Positions 29,612-39,629 are shown, numbered from the stretch's first letter. The stretch is DNA of 39,876 nt from Deltaproteobacteria bacterium (GCA_016219115.1 JACRCH010000071.1:1-39876); one strand, 5' to 3'. Translations and numbers: made by a program. Notes: generated by a model from the sequence alone, not told the origin.

Positions 29612-30265
29612 ATGAGAACATTTAAGGACGAAGAGGAACTCGTACAGATAGAGGCCGACGGAGTAAGGCTTGAGGGCGCGCTCTGGGGGACTGAGTCCGC
29701 AGAGGGGATTGTCCTCTTCGCGCACGGCAGCGGGAGTTCGCGCTTAAGCCCACGGAACAACTTCGTGGCAGAGGTCCTGAGAAAGGCCGGGCTCGCCACC
29801 CTACTGATGGATCTCCTTACAAGGGAAGAGGACACGGATTACAACACACGGTTTGACATAGACCTTCTTGCCGAGAGGCTGGCGGCCGCGACACTCTGGC
29901 TGGCCAGGCGGAAAAAGACCAGGGGACTTAAGATCGGGTATTTCGGGGCTTCCACAGGGGCCGCCGCCGCTCTACAGGCGTCCGTATCCGCAGCCGCCCC
30001 GATAGGCGCTATCGTGTCGAGGGGCGGCAGACCCGACCTTGCGGATGCGTATCTCGATAGGGTGGCCGCTCCGACGCTCCTTATAGTCGGCGGCCTCGAC
30101 GATGTTGTTATAGAGCTTAACAGGCAGGCATACGCCAAAATAAGATGCGTTAAGGAGATGGTGATAGTGCCGGGCGCTACACACCTCTTTGAGGAGCCCG
30201 GCACGCTTGAAGAGGTCTCCAGGCTGGCAGCCGACTGGTTCCGGAAGTACCTGACAAAAACTTGA
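29612..30265 (+). CDS. Alpha/beta hydrolase (dienelactone hydrolase-like)
   Basis: GIVLFAHGSGSS; IGYFGASTGAAAAL; LIVGGLDDVV; GATHLFEEPG. Confidence 0.85.
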   Translation: MRTFKDEEELVQIEADGVRLEGALWGTESAEGIVLFAHGSGSSRLSPRNNFVAEVLRKAGLATLLMDLLTREEDTDYNTRFDIDLLAERLAAATLWLARRKKTRGLKIGYFGASTGAAAALQASVSAAAPIGAIVSRGGRPDLADAYLDRVAAPTLLIVGGLDDVVIELNRQAYAKIRCVKEMVIVPGATHLFEEPGTLEEVSRLAADWFRKYLTKT

Positions 30266-30284
30266 GAGCGCGCCGTGAACCGAG

Positions 30285-31265
30285 TTATTTGACGTACATA
30301 CCGGCTACGTACTCGCCGTAACCGTTGTATGGCAGTGTTGGGCGGACCTCTTTTGTGTCTATCATCTTCTCTGTTGCCTGCGACCACCTCGGGTGCGGTA
30401 CAAGAGGGTTTACGTTCGACTCGAAGGCGTACTCATCCGGCCCCACGGTATTCCAGAAGGTCTTCGGCTGGCCGGCGACGAATTCTATCCGCACTATGGA
30501 CTTTATGCTCTTGAACCCGTACTTCCACGGGACCACGAGGCGCAACGGCGCGCCGTGCTGTTTGGGTAGTTCGTGGCCGTATATGCCTGTGGCCAGGAAT
30601 GTCAGCTCGTTTGTCGCCTCCTCCATGGTAAGACCTTCCTGATACGGCCACGGCAGCCAGAACTTGAGCCTCTGCTCGGTCGACCATCCCTTGTTCAGGA
30701 ATGTCCGCATGAGGACGTATTTAGCGGAAGAGAGGGGGCGGACTTTCTTTACAAGCTCCACCATCGGAAAACCCGTCCACGGGACAGCCATCGCCCACGC
30801 CTCGACGCATCTGAACCTGTAGAGCCGCTCTTCAAGCGGCATCTCTTTGACAAGCGTGTCGATGTCGTAGACTCGAGGTCTTTCCACCAGGCCCGTTACT
30901 TCGATCTGCCACGGCCGGAGGATGAGGCTGTCGGAGTACATCCAGACGTTCTTGTCCGTTGAGAACTCGTAGAAGTTGTTGTAGCGAGCCGCGGCGTTCT
31001 CGTCCGTAAGGGGCCTGTCTAAGATGAACCTGGGGTTCCTTGATGCCGGATAAAGATACGAAGTCGGCGTCTTCGGTATCTCTACCGGACCGGTCTTCTT
31101 CCTGCCCTCGAAGAGGCCGAAGAGGTTGACGCCGGAGAGGACGGCCCCGGCGGTTATCCCGTACATGCCGGCGTCCTTCAGGAACCTCCTCCTGTTGAGA
31201 AAGGTCTCCTCCGGGGTGGCCTGGCTCTCGGGTATGTGCCAGGTTTTTTTTCTTTTGATAAACAT
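30285..31265 (-). CDS. msrP: Protein-methionine-sulfoxide reductase catalytic subunit (molybdopterin, TAT-exported)
   Basis: RRRFLKDAG twin-arginine; YRFRCVEAWAMAVPWTGFPM; VPWKYGFKSIKSI. Confidence 0.92.
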   Translation of the reverse strand: MFIKRKKTWHIPESQATPEETFLNRRRFLKDAGMYGITAGAVLSGVNLFGLFEGRKKTGPVEIPKTPTSYLYPASRNPRFILDRPLTDENAAARYNNFYEFSTDKNVWMYSDSLILRPWQIEVTGLVERPRVYDIDTLVKEMPLEERLYRFRCVEAWAMAVPWTGFPMVELVKKVRPLSSAKYVLMRTFLNKGWSTEQRLKFWLPWPYQEGLTMEEATNELTFLATGIYGHELPKQHGAPLRLVVPWKYGFKSIKSIVRIEFVAGQPKTFWNTVGPDEYAFESNVNPLVPHPRWSQATEKMIDTKEVRPTLPYNGYGEYVAGMYVK

Positions 31266-31367
31266 AGTTTTAATATTTCCTTCGGGTTGAATTAAGCGCG
31301 GCTTGCCGCGTATATAAAAACAGATTTCCCTTCGGATACCCCGGCAAGGCTTGCGGGGTGGTTCATA
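31266..31367. repeat. Mosaic dispersed repeat: TTTCCTTCGG head plus repeat C
   Basis: AATATTTCCTTCGGGTTGAATT (about 31271-31292) and ATTTCCCTTCGGATACCCCGGCAAGGCTTGCGGGGTGGTTCAT; related copies at about 26201-26248 and 12347-12371. Confidence 0.7.
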
Positions 31368-31630
31368 TTTATCACTAAAATTTAGTTTGTCAAACCTGAA
31401 CCGTACCCCTCGAAAGCGTTCCGAACGGGAAGTATATTAATGATATTGAAAATAAATAGATCAAAGGGGGTCGTCCCGTTGACCCGAGAGTGGGAAAAGA
31501 CGGGGCGAGATATCTATCGGACGCCTGGCTGGGGCGATATGCAGTATAGCAGTATAAGTGATAAGTGCTCAGAGATGAAAGCCCGCCCAAAAAGCCAAAT
31601 GACCTTCCGGAGCGCCTGATGCGGACAACT

Positions 31631-31658
31631 GGAAAGGCTCTTGAGAGAGCGCCTTTCC
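31631..31658 (-). terminator. Terminator-like hairpin after glgB
   Basis: GGAAAGGC...GCCTTTCC immediately 3' of glgB on the minus strand. Confidence 0.5.
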
Positions 31659-31659
31659 G

Positions 31660-33591
31660 TCAGCCTTCGTGCTTGAACAGGAGAATTGAGAGCGGCGGGA
31701 GCGTGATATTTATAGAGTAATCCCTCTTGTTTGCCTGTATCCGTTCGGCCTCGACCCCTCCGAGGTTGCCTTTTCCGCTGCCGCCGTACACGGAAGCGTC
31801 GCTGTTCAGGGCCTCTTTCCAGAACCCTCCGGCTGGTACGCCGACCCTGTAGCCCGGCCTGTATATGGGGGTGAGGTTACAGACGGCCAGGACGATGTTT
31901 TTTGTAGAGCCCCCTTTTCTTATGAAGCTTATGATGCTTTCCTCCCAGTTGTGGAAGTCTATCCACTCGTAGCCATCGTTCTCGAAGTCCGTCTCATAGA
32001 GCGCTGGTTCAGACCTGTAGAAGGCGTTAAGGTCGCTCACCCATTTTTTCACCCCGTCGTGGAAGCCGTACCGCAGGACATGCCACTCGAGGCTTTCCTC
32101 GTGCGCCCACTCCTTCACCTGTCCGAACTCAGAGCCCATGAAGAGAAGTTTTTTCCCGGGATGGGCGAACATGTAGCCGTAGAGGAGCCGCAGGTTGGCG
32201 AACCTCTGCCATTCGTCCCCCGGCATCTTGCCGAGGATAGACCCCTTGCCGTGAACCACCTCGTCGTGCGAAAGCGGCAGGACGAAGTTCTCGAAGAACG
32301 CGTACCAGATGGAGAATGTGAGCTGGCTGTGCGAGTACTTCCTGAATATGGGGTCCTTGGAGAAGTACTTGAGCGTGTCGTGCATCCAGCCCATGTTCCA
32401 CTTCATGCCGAACCCGAGGCCGCCGAGGTAACTCGGCTTTGAGACCATCGGCCACGCCGTAGACTCTTCGGCGAAGGTCTGGACATCGGGGTGCTCGTGG
32501 TAGATGGCCTCGTTGAGTCTCCTCAAGAAGCTTATCGCCTCTATGTTCTCCCTCCCGCCGAACTCATTCGGTATCCATTCGCCTCCTTCCCGCGAGTAAT
32601 CGAGATATAACATCGAGGCCACGGCATCGACCCTGATACCGTCTATGTGGTACCTGGCGAGCCAGAAGAGGGCGCTGGAGATAAGAAACGAGCGGACCTC
32701 GTTCCTGCCGTAATTGAATATGTAGCTGTTCCAGTCCGGGTGGAAGCCCTTTCTGGCGTCGGCGTGCTCGTAGAGGTGCGTGCCGTCGAAGTACCCGAGA
32801 GCGTACTCGTCGGTGGGGAAGTGCGAGGGGACCCAGTCGAGGATGACGCCTATGCCGTTCTGGTGGAGGTGGTCTATCAGGTACATGAAGTCCTGCGGCG
32901 CGCCGAACCTCGAGGTCGGCGCGAAGTACCCCACGGACTGGTAGCCCCATGAGCCGTAGAACGGGTGCTCCATGACGGGCAGCAGCTCGACATGGGTAAA
33001 GCCGGTCTCCTTGACGTACTCGGCGAGCTGGTGCGCCATCTCCCTGTAGTTGAGGTATCTGTTGTTCTCCTCCGGGACCCTCCTCCAGGAGCCGAGGTGG
33101 ACCTCGTAGATGGAGACAGGCGCTTTAAGGGAGTTGCGCTTCTGTCTCGTACTCATCCACTCGGAGTCGTTCCATTCGTAGTTCAAGTCCCAAACGACCG
33201 AGGCCGTCTTCGGCGGGACCTCCCACATTAACGCGTAGGGGTCTCCCTTCTGGACCTTGTGCATGTGGTATCTTGAGTTTATCTGGTACTTATAGACGGC
33301 CCCTTTGTCGAGTCCGGGCACGAACCCCTCCCACACGCCGGACCAGTCGTCGCGCGCTTTTAGCGGGGTCGCCACGGGGTCCCAGTTGTTGAAGTCGCCT
33401 ATGACCGATATCTTCTCGGCGTTCGGGGCCCATACGGCGAAGTGCACGCCCTTTACGCCGTTGACGGTTATGATATGGGAGCCGAGCTTGTCGTAGAGCT
33501 TGAAGTGGCTCCCTTCCTTGAAGAAGTATATGTCGTGGTCGGTAATGTGACTTGAGTCCTCTGTAAGCTGGACCATGGGATCTTTCTGCAT
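31660..33591 (-). CDS. glgB: 1,4-alpha-glucan branching enzyme
   Basis: VDAVASMLYLDYSREGGEW; EESTAWPMVSKP; LPLSHDEVVHGK; start moved to MQKDPMVQL after GAGGAG. Confidence 0.95.
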   Translation of the reverse strand: MQKDPMVQLTEDSSHITDHDIYFFKEGSHFKLYDKLGSHIITVNGVKGVHFAVWAPNAEKISVIGDFNNWDPVATPLKARDDWSGVWEGFVPGLDKGAVYKYQINSRYHMHKVQKGDPYALMWEVPPKTASVVWDLNYEWNDSEWMSTRQKRNSLKAPVSIYEVHLGSWRRVPEENNRYLNYREMAHQLAEYVKETGFTHVELLPVMEHPFYGSWGYQSVGYFAPTSRFGAPQDFMYLIDHLHQNGIGVILDWVPSHFPTDEYALGYFDGTHLYEHADARKGFHPDWNSYIFNYGRNEVRSFLISSALFWLARYHIDGIRVDAVASMLYLDYSREGGEWIPNEFGGRENIEAISFLRRLNEAIYHEHPDVQTFAEESTAWPMVSKPSYLGGLGFGMKWNMGWMHDTLKYFSKDPIFRKYSHSQLTFSIWYAFFENFVLPLSHDEVVHGKGSILGKMPGDEWQRFANLRLLYGYMFAHPGKKLLFMGSEFGQVKEWAHEESLEWHVLRYGFHDGVKKWVSDLNAFYRSEPALYETDFENDGYEWIDFHNWEESIISFIRKGGSTKNIVLAVCNLTPIYRPGYRVGVPAGGFWKEALNSDASVYGGSGKGNLGGVEAERIQANKRDYSINITLPPLSILLFKHEG

Positions 33592-33776
33592 CAGCGCTCC
33601 TCGGTGAAAAGTAAGGTCTTTTTTTTGACTTATGTATGATCGGCTATGCCGACAAATATAACACAAATCGGGATATATTGCCGTATATTTAAGGAGAGCG
33701 TGCGCGAATAGTGCCGCGAGGTCGCGTTTTGAGAGAGCCGAAGCAGATGCGCGGCGCCTGACTGCCATGAATTCTA

Positions 33777-33805
33777 TTGAATTTCCGGGCTATTTTTATT
33801 ATAGT
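33777..33805 (+). promoter_or_regulatory. Sigma70-like promoter upstream of surE
   Basis: TTGAAT-17-TATAGT. Confidence 0.6.
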
Positions 33806-34112
33806 TTAGCAGGTTGCGGAAAAACGCGACCCGGCCTGCCCATTGGGCGGGTCCCCCGGCAATCCACGGAAGGATTGCCCTCGCCGGTTCACGAAGTGAT
33901 AAGGCGAGCCGTATAAATGAAAACTTCCCTGCCAGGCACATACCCTGCATGGGTTGTGCAAATTGCGAGTCTTTTTTAGCGCCGCCTGTGACCATAAGGC
34001 AAACAAAACCGTAAGCGAAGTCTCAGGCGTACCAACGCTTAAAAAGCAATTTGTAAGACTTGGACGACTGGCTGAAAAAGTCCGTGAAGGACTGTTTCAT
34101 CATCCTGTTGGA
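33806..34112 (+). repeat. Hairpin-rich element R, copy 2 (surE leader; possible MITE-like element)
   Basis: The 29-nt left end is identical to the pncA leader; a TCCTGTTGGA right-end motif is also present in the pncA copy; successive hairpins lie between. Confidence 0.5.
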
Positions 34113-34146
34113 AGGTTAAGCCAAAATAGAGCGTGCTGAAATAATA

Positions 34147-34905
34147 TTGAAAAAACAGAGAAATAAAAAGGTCATCCTTATTTCCAACGACGACGGGATC
34201 CGCTCAGAAGGCATCCTGAAGCTCGCCGCGGCTTTAAAGAGGATAGGCACCGTCTATGTCGTCGCCCCTGACAGGGAACGAAGCGCCGCGAGCCACTCGC
34301 TGACGCTTCACAGGCCCTTGAGGGTCGAGGAGGTCGCCTCCGGGATGTACGCCGTCGACGGCACCCCGACTGACTGCGTGAGTATCGCGGTAAACGGGAT
34401 ACTCCCGGAGAGGCCCGACATCGTGGTATCCGGGATCAACAAAGGCGGCAACCTCGGCGAGGATGTCACTTATTCGGGTACGGTATCAGCGGCCATGGAG
34501 GGCACTCTCATGGGCATACCGTCCCTGGCGTTTTCGCTTGTGGCCAGGGAGAAGTTCGACTTCACCGAAGCCGCAGCCTTCGCCTCGCGTCTTACCAGAC
34601 ATGTTCTGAAGAAGGGGCTGCCGAAGGACACGCTCCTTAACGTGAATGTCCCGGTCGTAAAGAAGATAAAGGGCTACAGGATAACCTCGCAAGGCAAAAG
34701 GTTTTTCAGCGACGCCGTCGTGGAGAAGGTCGATCCGAGGGGCAAGAAGTACTACTGGATAGGCGGAGACATGGAGCGCTGGGAGGGCGGCGAGGATACC
34801 GATTTTTTCGCCGTGACAAAGGGCTATATCTCCATAACCCCCCTGCACCTCGACCTGACGAACTACTCTTCGATAAAAGAGCTTCTTGGCTGGAGCATAA
34901 AGTGA
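34147..34905 (+). CDS. surE: 5'/3'-nucleotidase SurE
   Basis: [55 protein letters not shown] start. Confidence 0.95.
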   Translation: MKKQRNKKVILISNDDGIRSEGILKLAAALKRIGTVYVVAPDRERSAASHSLTLHRPLRVEEVASGMYAVDGTPTDCVSIAVNGILPERPDIVVSGINKGGNLGEDVTYSGTVSAAMEGTLMGIPSLAFSLVAREKFDFTEAAAFASRLTRHVLKKGLPKDTLLNVNVPVVKKIKGYRITSQGKRFFSDAVVEKVDPRGKKYYWIGGDMERWEGGEDTDFFAVTKGYISITPLHLDLTNYSSIKELLGWSIK

Positions 34906-35597
34906 AGCCCGCTGCAATCAGGATAACAAGGGACATATACGAGCGCGCCAGGGCCAAGATGGTCGAGGAGCAGTTGGTAGCCAGGGGTATCAAGGACAAG
35001 CGGGTCCTTAACGCCATGCTTGCCATCCCCAGACACATCTTCGTGGACGACGCGCTCTCATCCCAGGCCTACAGCGATTTTCCTCTGCCGATAGGCGAAA
35101 AGCAGACCATCTCGCAGCCGTACATGGTGGCGTTGATGTCCGAGGCCCTCGGGCTTACAGGCAAGGAGCGGGTCCTTGAGGTCGGCTCAGGCTCCGGATA
35201 CCAGAGCGCGGTACTCTCGATGCTCGCCTACAAGGTATATTCCGTCGAAAGGCTCACTACGCTTACAGCGAGGGCGAGAAGAACACTTGACCGGCTCCAC
35301 TGCTCGAATGTCGTCATAAAGCTCGGCGACGGCACCATGGGGTGGGCCGATGAGGCGCCGTTTGACGCTGTCATCGCCGCCGCAGCTTCCCCGCAGGTCC
35401 CTGAGGCCCTCGTAGACCAGCTCGCCCCCGGTGGCCGCCTTGTCATACCCGTGGGGACCGAAGAGTCGCAGAAGCTGTTGAGGATAACAAGGAGGGCTAA
35501 CGGGGTCTCCACAGAGGTCCTCGGAGGCTGCAGGTTCGTTAAACTCATCGGCAAAGACGGCTGGCAGGCTGAGAAAAAGGACGCGTCGGAACGTTGA
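34902..35597 (+). CDS. pcm: Protein-L-isoaspartate O-methyltransferase
   Basis: [33 protein letters not shown]; overlaps the surE stop. Confidence 0.95.
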   Translation: MKPAAIRITRDIYERARAKMVEEQLVARGIKDKRVLNAMLAIPRHIFVDDALSSQAYSDFPLPIGEKQTISQPYMVALMSEALGLTGKERVLEVGSGSGYQSAVLSMLAYKVYSVERLTTLTARARRTLDRLHCSNVVIKLGDGTMGWADEAPFDAVIAAAASPQVPEALVDQLAPGGRLVIPVGTEESQKLLRITRRANGVSTEVLGGCRFVKLIGKDGWQAEKKDASER

Positions 35598-35792
35598 CAC
35601 TTCCGTAAGTCTGTACATACTTCAGGCGATAATTATGGTACTAACGGTCATTTTCGTTAAAAGTTTATCGAAAATCGCCTGATCAGGGGCATCTTTGAGT
35701 CTTTCATAGAGATACTCATATCGACCCGCGCGGGCGTGATGATAAACGCCCTCATCAGTGGCGGATGCGCCCCTGTCGATATATTTGCCGTT

Positions 35793-36476
35793 ATGATACG
35801 CTCCAGGCTTATTCGACTTTCCCTTATCCTTCTTCTCGTGCTCGCGGGTTGTGTGACTGGCGGGAGGGGGGTGGTCCACACCGTCGGCAGGGGTGAAACG
35901 CTCTGGAGGATCAGTCATACATACGGGGTAGACATGCAGGAGGTCGCCGAGGTCAACAACATAAAGGACCCGACCGAGATAAAGGCCGGCAAACGCATCT
36001 TCATCCCCGGCGTGCGCAAAGTCCATAAGGTCACGCCCTTCAGTCCTTCAGACCCTCCGGGCGACTCTCCGAATGAGTTGGGCGCCGGCAAGATCGTCTA
36101 CGAAAAAGACAGGTTTTCGTGGCCCATACGCGGGGAGATTATCTCCGAGTACGGGATGAGGGACGGCACGCACCACGACGGCCTCGACATAAAGGCCCCG
36201 GAGGGGACCCCGATAAAGGCGGCCGACAGCGGCAAGGTCGTATTCGTCGACTCCGGCATGAGGGGCTACGGCAATATCGTGATACTTGAACACAGGGACG
36301 ATTTCTTCACGGTCTACGCCCACAATAAAGAGAACCTTGTAAAGCACGGAGACGATGTTACCAAAGGTGATGTCATAGCGATGGTAGGCTCCACCGGAAA
36401 TGCCTCGGTCTGCCACCTTCATTTCGAGGTGAGGCAGGGCAAAAAAATAAGGAACCCTGTTTTTTTCTTGCCATAA
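35793..36476 (+). CDS. nlpD: NlpD-like lipoprotein (LysM + M23 peptidase)
   Basis: LLLVLAGC lipobox; LysM VHTVGRGETLWRISHTYGV; M23 HHDGLDIKAPEGTPIKA ... HLHFEVRQG. Confidence 0.9.
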   Translation: MIRSRLIRLSLILLLVLAGCVTGGRGVVHTVGRGETLWRISHTYGVDMQEVAEVNNIKDPTEIKAGKRIFIPGVRKVHKVTPFSPSDPPGDSPNELGAGKIVYEKDRFSWPIRGEIISEYGMRDGTHHDGLDIKAPEGTPIKAADSGKVVFVDSGMRGYGNIVILEHRDDFFTVYAHNKENLVKHGDDVTKGDVIAMVGSTGNASVCHLHFEVRQGKKIRNPVFFLP

Positions 36477-36550
36477 GGAAAAAATTATAGTAAAAACAAT
36501 ATAGTGCAAGCAGCCTGAGTTCTCTTCCAATTTTACCTGACGAGGGGAAA

Positions 36551-37468
36551 ATGGGAAAAAATGACGAAGGCCGGTGGAGAAGTCCGTTTCTCAGAAGGAA
36601 CGCGCGTAACGAAGAGAGAGAGTTCAAAGAGTACCCTTCAACAGATTCTGTAAGATATTATTTCAGCTGCATCAGGCAGTATCCTCTTCTCACATCCAAG
36701 GAAGAAAAACAGCTCGCCAGACGAATAGCCAGGGGTGACAACGACGCCCGGCGAAAGATGATAGAGGCCAACCTGCGTCTTGTCGTGAACATCGCCAAGA
36801 GGTACTTGAACAGGGGTTTCCCTCTGCAGGACCTGATAGAGGAGGGCAACATCGGGCTCATAAAGTCCGTTGAGCGGTTCAAGCCCACGAAAGGGTGCAA
36901 GTTTTCGACCTACGCCACCTACTGGATAAAACAGTCAATAGAGAGGGCGATAGCCAACCAGGCTAACGTGGTAAGGCTCCCGATCCACATAACCGCGGAC
37001 ATCTCGAAGATAGCCAGGGCCTCAAGAGAACTTATGATGGTGTTGAACAGGGACCCGTCCATCGGGGAGCTCTCGGAGAGGACGGGGCTTGCGGGCAGGT
37101 ACGTAAAAAAGCTTGACATCATAAGCAAAAAAAGTTATTCCCTCGAATCTACTCTCCCGGACTCCGGCGACCAGTCGCTTCTGGATAAGCTCGAGGACAA
37201 CTCCTTTCCGAGCCCCATGGAACTCTTGGAGAAGGTCCGCCGGCTCGATAAGATAAACGGCTGGCTCGACCTCCTCGATGATAACGAGAGGGAGATAATA
37301 AGGCTCAGGTTCGGCCTCGACAAAGGCGGGCCCCAGACCCTGGACGCCATAGGAAAGACCTTCGGGGTCACGAGGGAGAGGGTCAGGCAGATAGAGGTAA
37401 AGGCCCTCTATAAGCTAAAGAAGATAATCCTGGAGACGGACAACATTGTCTCTCTTGACGCGGTTTAG
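36551..37468 (+). CDS. rpoS: RpoD/RpoS-family sigma factor, likely RpoS
   Basis: [54 protein letters not shown]; region 4 [20 protein letters not shown]; surE-pcm-nlpD synteny. Confidence 0.85.
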   Translation: MGKNDEGRWRSPFLRRNARNEEREFKEYPSTDSVRYYFSCIRQYPLLTSKEEKQLARRIARGDNDARRKMIEANLRLVVNIAKRYLNRGFPLQDLIEEGNIGLIKSVERFKPTKGCKFSTYATYWIKQSIERAIANQANVVRLPIHITADISKIARASRELMMVLNRDPSIGELSERTGLAGRYVKKLDIISKKSYSLESTLPDSGDQSLLDKLEDNSFPSPMELLEKVRRLDKINGWLDLLDDNEREIIRLRFGLDKGGPQTLDAIGKTFGVTRERVRQIEVKALYKLKKIILETDNIVSLDAV

Positions 37469-37500
37469 GCCGGAAAGAAGAATATCGCTAACCAGGCGTT

Positions 37501-37527
37501 GTCATGAAGACCCGGGGTCTTCATGAC
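37501..37527. repeat. 13-bp-arm perfect palindrome
   Basis: GTCATGAAGACCC-G-GGGTCTTCATGAC. Confidence 0.9.
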
Positions 37528-37560
37528 CGTTAAAAAGATAAAAGGGGAAGGGAGAAGAAT

Positions 37561-38079
37561 ATGACGGAGCAGCTCAAGAAAGCGATTAGGGATGTGCCTG
37601 ATTTTCCGAAGAAGGGGATACTCTTTAAGGATATAACGACACTCTGCAAGGAGCCCGCGCTTTTCCAGAGGATGGTCGACATGCTCGGCCACAGGTATAT
37701 CGGCAAGGGGGTCGACCTTGTGGTGGGCATAGAGGCGAGAGGTTTTATAGTGGGGGCCGCCCTGGCGTATAAGCTCGGGGCCGGGGTTGTCCTTGTGAGA
37801 AAGCCCGGAAAGCTGCCGCACAAGACCCACAAGGCCACTTATACGCTGGAGTACGGCAAGGACACCCTGGAGATCCACCAGGACGCCATCGAAAAAGGGC
37901 AGAAGGTCATAATTGCCGATGACCTTCTCGCCACCGGAGGAACTGCCGGGGCCGTTGCCAAACTCGTTTCGGATATGGGCGCCAAGATCCTGGAGTGCGC
38001 CTTCATAGTGGAGCTTGAGGAACTCAACGGCAAAGAGAAACTCAAGCCACATCCGGTCTTCTCACTTATCAAATACTGA
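37561..38079 (+). CDS. apt: Adenine phosphoribosyltransferase
   Basis: [36 protein letters not shown]. Confidence 0.96.
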   Translation: MTEQLKKAIRDVPDFPKKGILFKDITTLCKEPALFQRMVDMLGHRYIGKGVDLVVGIEARGFIVGAALAYKLGAGVVLVRKPGKLPHKTHKATYTLEYGKDTLEIHQDAIEKGQKVIIADDLLATGGTAGAVAKLVSDMGAKILECAFIVELEELNGKEKLKPHPVFSLIKY

Positions 38080-38163
38080 AAGGCCGCGGGACAAGTCTTT
38101 TCTTGAGAGAAATTTTCTGAAGAAAGTTTTTCTCAAGAGATTCTTCAGGCGGCCTTTCAATAA
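38077..38163 (+). terminator. Compound hairpin terminator-like structure after apt
   Basis: Outer GAAAGGCCGC/GCGGCCTTTC; inner CTTGAGAGAAA/TTTTTCTCAAG. Confidence 0.65.
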
Positions 38164-38172
38164 TTTTAATCA

Positions 38173-38235
38173 CAAAATTCCCTGTAGCTTGCTAGAGGGT
38201 TTCCTTGTAAAATCCTCCCCCTCGATGGGGGAGGG
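38173..38235. repeat. Dispersed intergenic repeat B, copy 3
   Basis: CAAAATTCCCTGTAGCTTGC + TAGAGGGTTTCC insertion + TTGTAAAATCCTCCCCCTCGATGGGGGAGGG. Confidence 0.8.
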
Positions 38236-38316
38236 TAGGGTGGTGGTGAAAACAGGTTTTCACCACCACCAGCTTCCCGTTGCATCGGAAGCGCGCAACG
38301 GGAGCCCAGCCCTCCC

Positions 38317-38347
38317 AAAGGCGGGGTCTCTACCCCGCCTTTTTTTG
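38317..38347 (+). terminator. Intrinsic terminator
   Basis: AAAGGCGGGGT-CTCT-ACCCCGCCTTTTTTT. Confidence 0.85.
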
Positions 38348-38384
38348 CGCGTGGTTTGAAAATGCGTCGCCGCGGGGAGATTCA

Positions 38385-39629
38385 ATGCGTCCTGACTACA
38401 TCCCGGTAATAGTCCTCGTTCTGGTATTCGCCCTTATAGCCGTGAGGCAGGTAGGGTCGCTGAAACTCCGGATTTGGCAGATAATGCTGGTTGGGGCCTC
38501 GGCAGTCCTTGTAACGGGCAGGATAACTCCCGTAGAGGCCCTACGGTCGGTAAACCTCGATGTGATGCTCTTCCTCTTCGGGATGTTCGTGGTCGGAGAG
38601 GCGCTTGTCGAGAGCGGGTACCTTTACCATCTATCCTTCGGGCTTTTCAAGAGGGCCCGCAGCGCCGACGCCCTTGTCCTCATGGTCCTTTTCATCATGG
38701 GGTTTTTCTCATCGTTCCTGATGAACGACACAGTAGCCGTGATCGGGACCCCTCTGGTCCTATACTTCTCCAAAAAACACGGGATATCGGGCAAGCTACT
38801 GCTTCTGGCCCTCTGTTTCGCCGTCACCACAGGAAGTGTTGTGAGCCCCATCGGGAACCCGCAGAACCTCCTGATAGCCATCGGCGGCAACATCCCCAAT
38901 CCTTTCATGACATTCTTCAGATACCTTTTCTTTCCCACGGTCGTAAACCTTTTTATGGCGTATATACTCCTGAAGTTATTTTACGGCAAAGAGTTCCACT
39001 CCAGACCTCTGGATAATGTAAGGGAGGTGATCAAGGATAAGGGGCTGGCTTTCCTTTCTAAAATATCGCTCTGGATAATCTTCACGCTTGTCGTCCTGAA
39101 GGTCATAGCGGTCTTTACGGGATGGGCGGATTTCAGGCTGACATACATAGCGGTCGGGGCGGCGCTGCCTGTGCTCGTTTTCAGCCCTAAGCGCCTTAAG
39201 GTACTCAAGCGTATCGACTGGCACACGCTTGTGTTTTTCGCCGCCCTCTTCGTATTCATGGAGAGTGTCTGGAGGTCAGGCGCTCTTCAGTATCTTTTGA
39301 ACGGCTACGGCGGGGACCTGGCCGCGGTTGAGCCGATACTTATTATAAGCGCGGTCGGCAGCCAGCTGCTTTCAAATGTCCCGTTCGTCGCTCTCTACCT
39401 GCCGGTTTTGACGCACATCGGGACAGGCGTCAAGGGTTTGTCCGCCCTTGCGGCCGGAAGCACCGTAGCCGGAAACCTCCTTGTCCTCGGGGCCGCCAGC
39501 AACATCATAGTCATCCAGAACGCCGAGAAGAGGGGCCAGACTCTGACATTTTACGAGTTCGCAAGGGTCGGGGTCCCGCTTACGGCGATAAATGTCATCG
39601 TCTACTGGGTCTTTTTTAGGGTGATGTAG
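38385..39629 (+). CDS. SLC13/ArsB-type anion permease
   Basis: MLFLFGMFVVGEALVESG; NDTVAVIGTPLVL; SPIGNPQNLLIA; start at MRPDYIPV. Confidence 0.88.
   Translation: MRPDYIPVIVLVLVFALIAVRQVGSLKLRIWQIMLVGASAVLVTGRITPVEALRSVNLDVMLFLFGMFVVGEALVESGYLYHLSFGLFKRARSADALVLMVLFIMGFFSSFLMNDTVAVIGTPLVLYFSKKHGISGKLLLLALCFAVTTGSVVSPIGNPQNLLIAIGGNIPNPFMTFFRYLFFPTVVNLFMAYILLKLFYGKEFHSRPLDNVREVIKDKGLAFLSKISLWIIFTLVVLKVIAVFTGWADFRLTYIAVGAALPVLVFSPKRLKVLKRIDWHTLVFFAALFVFMESVWRSGALQYLLNGYGGDLAAVEPILIISAVGSQLLSNVPFVALYLPVLTHIGTGVKGLSALAAGSTVAGNLLVLGAASNIIVIQNAEKRGQTLTFYEFARVGVPLTAINVIVYWVFFRVM

Noticed and set aside
33814-34014. 66-aa ORF (MRKNATRPAHWAGPP...CMGCANCESF)
   Set aside because: Reads through the hairpin element R and its stems; more likely non-coding repeat sequence.
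33836-34146. Known riboswitch (c-di-GMP or similar) upstream of surE
   Set aside because: Fragments such as AAGGCAAAC resemble GEMM pieces, but the conserved core and order are absent; no class assigned.
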